Shown here piece after piece: positions 60,068-64,000 of a stretch of 64,000 bases of DNA (position 1 is the first letter of the stretch; each line of letters begins with the position of its first letter). The stretch is from contig QXJR01000029.1 of NCBI GenBank assembly GCA_020975725.1, forward strand, positions 310,001 to 374,000, given 5' to 3'. The notes under the pieces were generated by a model, which was given only the letters and a program-made list of their open reading frames with translations, was not told the origin of the DNA and did not search any database. This DNA is from Picocystis sp. L7 (lineage: Eukaryota > Chlorophyta > Picocystophyceae > Picocystales > Picocystaceae). Position numbers and translations under genes: made by a program.

Positions 60068-63000
60068 ATGGCGATGGCCAAGTGCTGCACCACGTGGCGC
60101 GTCTCAAGGCCTTCCAGGAGGCGTGCAACGAGAACCAGGAACATCCAGCTGGCTCGATCCGCCGCCAAAGCTCCCTGGTCATGCGACGCCGAGGTGGTGC
60201 TCGAGGCTTGGAACACGAACGTCGGAAAAGGGCTCGACTCGGACGAAGCGCGAAGGCGGATGGAGACGTTTGGAGCGAACGAGCTGACTCCAGAGCCCAA
60301 GGATCCGCTGTGGAAACTCTTCCTGGACGAGTTTGACGATCTGCTGGTGCGCATCCTGCTAGCTGCGGCGGCAGTGGACACCGCACTGGCTTACAGTGAA
60401 GGAGAAAACAGCTACACCGAGCCATTGGTGATCCTCCTCATCCTCTTCTTGAATGCAGGCATTGGCGTGTACCAGAAACAAAAGGCTGAAGATGCGCTTG
60501 AAGCCTTGCAGACACTACAGACGGCCACGGCAAGGGTGGTACGCAGTGGGGAGCTGATATCCAAGCTGCCCGCGAGGGAACTCGTGCCTGGAGACGTGGT
60601 GCGGCTAACCGTGGGAGAAAGGGTGCCTGCAGACTGCAGGCTGGTAGAGCTGGATACTGCCACCATGGTGGTGGAACAATCCGCATTGACTGGAGAATCG
60701 GACGGGGTGGAGAAAGACGTGAAACCAGTGGAGGAAGATGCGGACATCGTGGGGAAAGAGTGCATGCTCTTCGCCAGTACAGCAGTGGTCAAGGGAAGTG
60801 GGACCGCTGTCGTTACCGCAACAGGAATGGATACAGAGATTGGGAACATACAGGCTGCCATCAGCAGGGCCGGAAAGGAAGAGGTAGTAACCCCCTTGCA
60901 GGAGTCCCTCAACCAATTTGGGACGGTGCTGGCTCAGGGGATTGGTGTGGTTTGCCTGCTAGTTTGGTTGATCAATTACAAATATTTTGTAATGTTTCAA
61001 GACGGCGCTGTAAGCTTCGATTTTGACAACGCGATTTACTACTTCAAGGTAGCCATTGCTCTGGCAGTGGCGGCAATTCCTGAAGGCTTACCGGCCGTGA
61101 TCACTACCTCGCTCGCCTTGGGAACTGGCCGCATGGCAGAGAAGAATGCCATCATTCGTAATCTCCCTTCGGTGGAGACTCTTGGCTGCACGAATGTGAT
61201 ATGTTCAGACAAGACAGGTACTCTGACAACGAACCAGATGTCTGCTAGTCATGTGTATGTTGTGGAGTCCAATAGGGGGCTGAAGAAGATTGACGTGACA
61301 GGGTCTTCCTATGATCCAGCAGATGGGAGAGTTCTCCTAGATCCATCGGAGATGATCCACTTGCTAAACTTGCGTGCCCTTGCCGGGGTAGCAAACAGCT
61401 GCAATGAGGCACAGATAGAGTACAAAGATGGAAAATTTAGTGCAATCGGCACTTCAACAGAGGCAGCATTGAAGATACTTGCAGAGAAAATTGGGGCACC
61501 GGGAACAGATTTACAGCGGCAGATGCAAAAGTCGAAGGAACAGAGTCCTTCTGAGCTGGTTGCTTGTTCCTTTCTTTCCTCGAAACTGCAGCAGAAGGCC
61601 ATACTAGAATTTGATAGAGATAGAAAATCCATGTCTGTGTTGTGTGAAGGTGTTTTACCCGGTTTGTTCATGTCGAATAGTGAAGGGGTTGTCACGCCCA
61701 TCTTGAACGAACCTCAGGAGGATAAAGGCCCCCTCAATGAGGCTGACCAGAGTGGCAGTACCCTGGATGCACCTTGGTCTCACTACCTGCTGGCCAAAGG
61801 AGCTCCTGACGGATTGGTCCCAAGGTGCAGCCGTGGACTCCTACCAGACGGCAGTGTCGTACCACTCACAGAAACGCTCAGGGAAGAAATAAGCAAGGCT
61901 CTTGTCGAGATGTCCGCCGAAGGTCTAAGGAACATTGCATTGGCCGTCAGAGTAGATGGACTCGAAGATCTTGTAGGATACAATGGTAGCCAGGATCATC
62001 CTGCCTCGAAGATGCTGATGGACCAGGAAAATTATGCGGCCATTGAAAGTGAAATGGTTTTCTTGGGAGTTGTCGGAATAAAGGATCCACCTCGCGCCGA
62101 AGTTGCGGCAGCAGTCAAAGATTGCCAAAGCGCAGGTATTCGTCTATTTGTAATAACAGGGGACAACAAGCTGACCGCCGAGTCCATATGTAGGAGTATC
62201 AACGTGTTTGATCCTACTGAGGACTTGGAAGGGAAATCGATCGTGGGTAGGGATTTTATGAGCCTTAATGAGGAAGATCGGTTATCATTTGTAAGCGGTA
62301 CCGGATCTCGAGTATTTTCAAGGGCAGAGCCTGTGCACAAGCAGGAAATTGTCAAACTCTTGCAGAAATCTGGAAATGTGGTTGCCATGACAGGGGATGG
62401 TGTCAACGATGCTCCTGCATTGAAGATGGCAGATATTGGAGTTGCTATGGGGATCAGCGGGACCGAGGTGGCCAAAGGCGCTGCAGATATGGTTCTTGCG
62501 GATGACAACTTCAGTACTATTGTGGCAGCTGTGGCGGAAGGTAGGGCTATTTACCAGAACATGCAATCTTTCATCAGGTACCTGATTTCATCCAATATTG
62601 GCGAAGTGCTAGGAATATTCATTACTTCTGGCCTCGGAATGCCTTCGATGTTCAGCCCAGTTCAGCTGCTCTGGGTGAATTTGGTGACAGATGGGCCTCC
62701 AGCAACAGCACTTTCTTTTAATCCGGCAGAGCCAGGGCTGATGAAGCTCAAACCTCGTCAACGCAGTGATCCGTTTGTGAACAAAAAGACCCTTGCTAGA
62801 TACTTGGCAGTTGGTGGGTATATGGGATTCGCATGTGCTTTTGTATTTGTTGGCTGGTATGTGTGGCCAAACAATCCTTTGTTTCTCTCCGGATTGCAGC
62901 ATGATGGACATAGCACGGTCACATTTTATGAAATAACCAATTGGGCCAAATGCTCGTCGTCCCTGTCGGTTGATGGGAGGTGGGCAGACTTTGCAGGAGG

Positions 63001-63376
63001 CCAGTACGTGGATGGGACTGGGAAACTATATGATTACACGGGGCCCATGGCATGCAGTTACTTGGAAGAAGGTAGAGCGAAAGCTTCCACCTTGGCCTTA
63101 TCAGTTCTCGTCTGCTCGGAGCTATTTAATTCTTTCAACGCCTTATCTGAAAGATCATCCATACTTACAGTTAAGCCTTGGTCAAACAAGTGGCTGCTAG
63201 CTTCGGTCCTGGGTGCCCTCGGACTTCACCTATCGATTCTGTACATACCGCCACTGACCAGGATTTTTGGCACTGTACCCTTGAATTGGCATGAGTGGAT
63301 CACGGTCCTTGCACTCTCTGCCCCCATCATACTAGTTGAGGAGGGAATGAAGCTGTTAGTGCGCAAGAAGGATTGA
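60068..63376 (+). CDS. P-type IIA Ca2+-ATPase (SERCA/ECA type)
   Basis: A 1102-residue pump. It has the actuator TGES-type loop (QSALTGESDGVEKDV), M4 AVAAIPEGLPAVITTSLALG, the phosphorylation site CSDKTGTLTTNQM, KGAPDGLVPRC in the N domain, hinge GDGVNDAPALK, M5/M6 SSNIGEVLGIF and LLWVNLVTDGPPATALSFNP, and a C-terminal membrane region. The Glu, Asn, Asp and Asn ligands expected for two-site SERCA pumps are present in M4-M6. The N-terminal ~40 residues (MAMAKCCTTWRVSRPSRRRA and on) are an Arg/Ser/Thr/Ala-rich extension resembling a plastid transit peptide, ahead of the canonical start WNTNVGKGLDSDEARRR. The C-terminus RKKD looks weakly like an ER dilysine signal, so location is ambiguous. ATG 60068 is in good context. 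Single exon. Confidence 0.93.
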   Translation: MAMAKCCTTWRVSRPSRRRATRTRNIQLARSAAKAPWSCDAEVVLEAWNTNVGKGLDSDEARRRMETFGANELTPEPKDPLWKLFLDEFDDLLVRILLAAAAVDTALAYSEGENSYTEPLVILLILFLNAGIGVYQKQKAEDALEALQTLQTATARVVRSGELISKLPARELVPGDVVRLTVGERVPADCRLVELDTATMVVEQSALTGESDGVEKDVKPVEEDADIVGKECMLFASTAVVKGSGTAVVTATGMDTEIGNIQAAISRAGKEEVVTPLQESLNQFGTVLAQGIGVVCLLVWLINYKYFVMFQDGAVSFDFDNAIYYFKVAIALAVAAIPEGLPAVITTSLALGTGRMAEKNAIIRNLPSVETLGCTNVICSDKTGTLTTNQMSASHVYVVESNRGLKKIDVTGSSYDPADGRVLLDPSEMIHLLNLRALAGVANSCNEAQIEYKDGKFSAIGTSTEAALKILAEKIGAPGTDLQRQMQKSKEQSPSELVACSFLSSKLQQKAILEFDRDRKSMSVLCEGVLPGLFMSNSEGVVTPILNEPQEDKGPLNEADQSGSTLDAPWSHYLLAKGAPDGLVPRCSRGLLPDGSVVPLTETLREEISKALVEMSAEGLRNIALAVRVDGLEDLVGYNGSQDHPASKMLMDQENYAAIESEMVFLGVVGIKDPPRAEVAAAVKDCQSAGIRLFVITGDNKLTAESICRSINVFDPTEDLEGKSIVGRDFMSLNEEDRLSFVSGTGSRVFSRAEPVHKQEIVKLLQKSGNVVAMTGDGVNDAPALKMADIGVAMGISGTEVAKGAADMVLADDNFSTIVAAVAEGRAIYQNMQSFIRYLISSNIGEVLGIFITSGLGMPSMFSPVQLLWVNLVTDGPPATALSFNPAEPGLMKLKPRQRSDPFVNKKTLARYLAVGGYMGFACAFVFVGWYVWPNNPLFLSGLQHDGHSTVTFYEITNWAKCSSSLSVDGRWADFAGGQYVDGTGKLYDYTGPMACSYLEEGRAKASTLALSVLVCSELFNSFNALSERSSILTVKPWSNKWLLASVLGALGLHLSILYIPPLTRIFGTVPLNWHEWITVLALSAPIILVEEGMKLLVRKKD

Positions 63377-63403
63377 GTATCCTGCGGATTCGCAGTTTGC
63401 CAA

Positions 63404-64000
63404 TCATGGACCTTGTGGAGAAACTGGGTTGTGCTTGTCTTCTAAATGCTGCAGGGCTGCCACCTTCTTCTTCTTTGAAATGAAGAAGAACGTCAAGGTC
63501 CCTACAATCGCAACCGCTGCAATGCAACCAACAACCATTCCAGCAATTTCTCCCCCTGAAAGACCGCTGCTGCCACTGCTAGTGCCCTCACTTGATCCAT
63601 CAAGCTGGGCTGGATTTTGCACCTGTGGATTGTTGTTGCCTTCTTCTATGTCCCCCTCTTCAGTAGAGCCCGGTACGAATACAATGTCTAAGAACTTCGA
63701 AGTCGATTGGTTAACACTGTCTGTGGCAGTGACAACCAACCGTATTATCTCCAATGCACCGACATGTGGTGCACTGACGCGTATGGTCTGAGAGGACTCG
63801 TCCAGGGAAATGTATCCCTTCATCTCCTCCGGTAATCCTAGCAATTCGAGCCGAACATCATCTCCATTCTCGCTGAAAGTCTTCAGAGGTATTTGGGTCT
63901 CATCGCCGCTCGCAACGTGCACCTCTTGTCTTGGGAACTCCAAAAACTCTGGGGGACGTAGAGGGCGCTCACACCCCCGGCCAGTATATGCTCCTATGCA
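63404..64000 (-). CDS. C-terminal part of a single-pass membrane protein (5' end outside window)
   Basis: The frame is open to the right edge, so the N-terminal part is missing. What is visible is a cadherin/dystroglycan-like beta domain (SGDETQIPLKTFSENGDDV with GLPEEM, then VVTATDSVNQST), a Ser/Gly/Asn-rich stalk and a clear membrane helix (IAGMVVGCIAAVAIVGTLTF) preceded by GGE and followed by KKKK. A ~20-residue cytosolic tail ends it. It is a cell-surface type I protein; the ligand is unknown. It is convergent with the Ca2+-ATPase, with only ~27 bp between stops. Confidence 0.7.
   Translation of the reverse strand, partial: CIGAYTGRGCERPLRPPEFLEFPRQEVHVASGDETQIPLKTFSENGDDVRLELLGLPEEMKGYISLDESSQTIRVSAPHVGALEIIRLVVTATDSVNQSTSKFLDIVFVPGSTEEGDIEEGNNNPQVQNPAQLDGSSEGTSSGSSGLSGGEIAGMVVGCIAAVAIVGTLTFFFISKKKKVAALQHLEDKHNPVSPQGP

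Noticed and set aside
1-64000. rRNA, tRNA or organellar segments
   Set aside because: I recognised no conserved rRNA or tRNA sequence by eye. A tRNAscan-SE/Infernal run would be needed to exclude small RNA genes.

Overview
This is nuclear DNA of a photosynthetic eukaryote, most likely a unicellular alga. Evidence for a eukaryote: densely packed, mostly single-exon genes for eukaryote-only machinery (ORC4, EMC1, AP-4 sigma, a KIF6/9 kinesin, RED, USP36, Rab3GAP). Nine short spliceosomal introns (74-214 bp) can be placed by protein homology. Evidence for a plastid: a PsaJ gene, a PAP/fibrillin and a RimM-like protein. The kinesin-9 suggests a flagellated stage or ancestry. A selenoprotein T with an in-frame TGA shows that selenocysteine is used. 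The GTG-type donors, CTGAC branch motif and plant-like PHOX, AtPH1-like and tandem-LOV proteins point to the green lineage (prasinophyte-like). That placement is inference; I cannot name the species.

Layout. 0.4-3.7 kb: a TcdA/E1-like dehydratase and a TPR-PB1 (PHOX) chaperone-type protein. 3.9-14.5 kb: one 10.6-kb DNA transposon with ~600-bp terminal inverted repeats. It carries an intact KDZ-type transposase, a 784-bp-arm foldback in its middle and a second ORF of unknown function. 14.8-23.8 kb: ORC4, an acidic disordered protein, EMC1, a ~2-kb gene-poor stretch and a Rab3GAP catalytic-subunit relative. 23.9-25.5 kb: a 703-bp TIR element with an apparent 11-bp target duplication, then ~770 bp of GA-rich satellite that runs into a coiled-coil gene. 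26.6-27.8 kb: unassigned, with one possible small secreted protein. 27.8-44.0 kb: RED, nuclear psaJ, MICU, tandem LOV, USP36, AP-4 sigma, a TPP enzyme, RimM, and two divergent secretory genes. One of these is an unusual fusion of two 8-cysteine modules with a degenerate alpha/beta hydrolase.

44.3-50.1 kb: a KIF6-like kinesin whose start codon lies 11 bp from a 3.6-kb composite repeat. The composite has two 785-bp TIR-bounded direct copies around a segment with a mariner-like transposase. 50.4-64 kb: a CBS protein, a phosphoglucomutase-like protein with an altered metal loop, a fibrillin, an AtPH1-like PH protein, an LRR protein, selenoprotein T with a candidate SECIS, a SpoU methyltransferase, a SERCA-type Ca2+ pump and the 3' end of a membrane-protein gene that leaves the window.

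There are no operons; the genes serve separate housekeeping functions (replication, ER insertion, trafficking, splicing, Ca2+ handling, plastid function). The observations most worth following are nuclear psaJ with a transit peptide and intron, the cysteine-module/hydrolase fusion, the two transposon complexes and the near-invariant CTGAC intron motif. I saw no rRNA, tRNA, CRISPR or retroelement.
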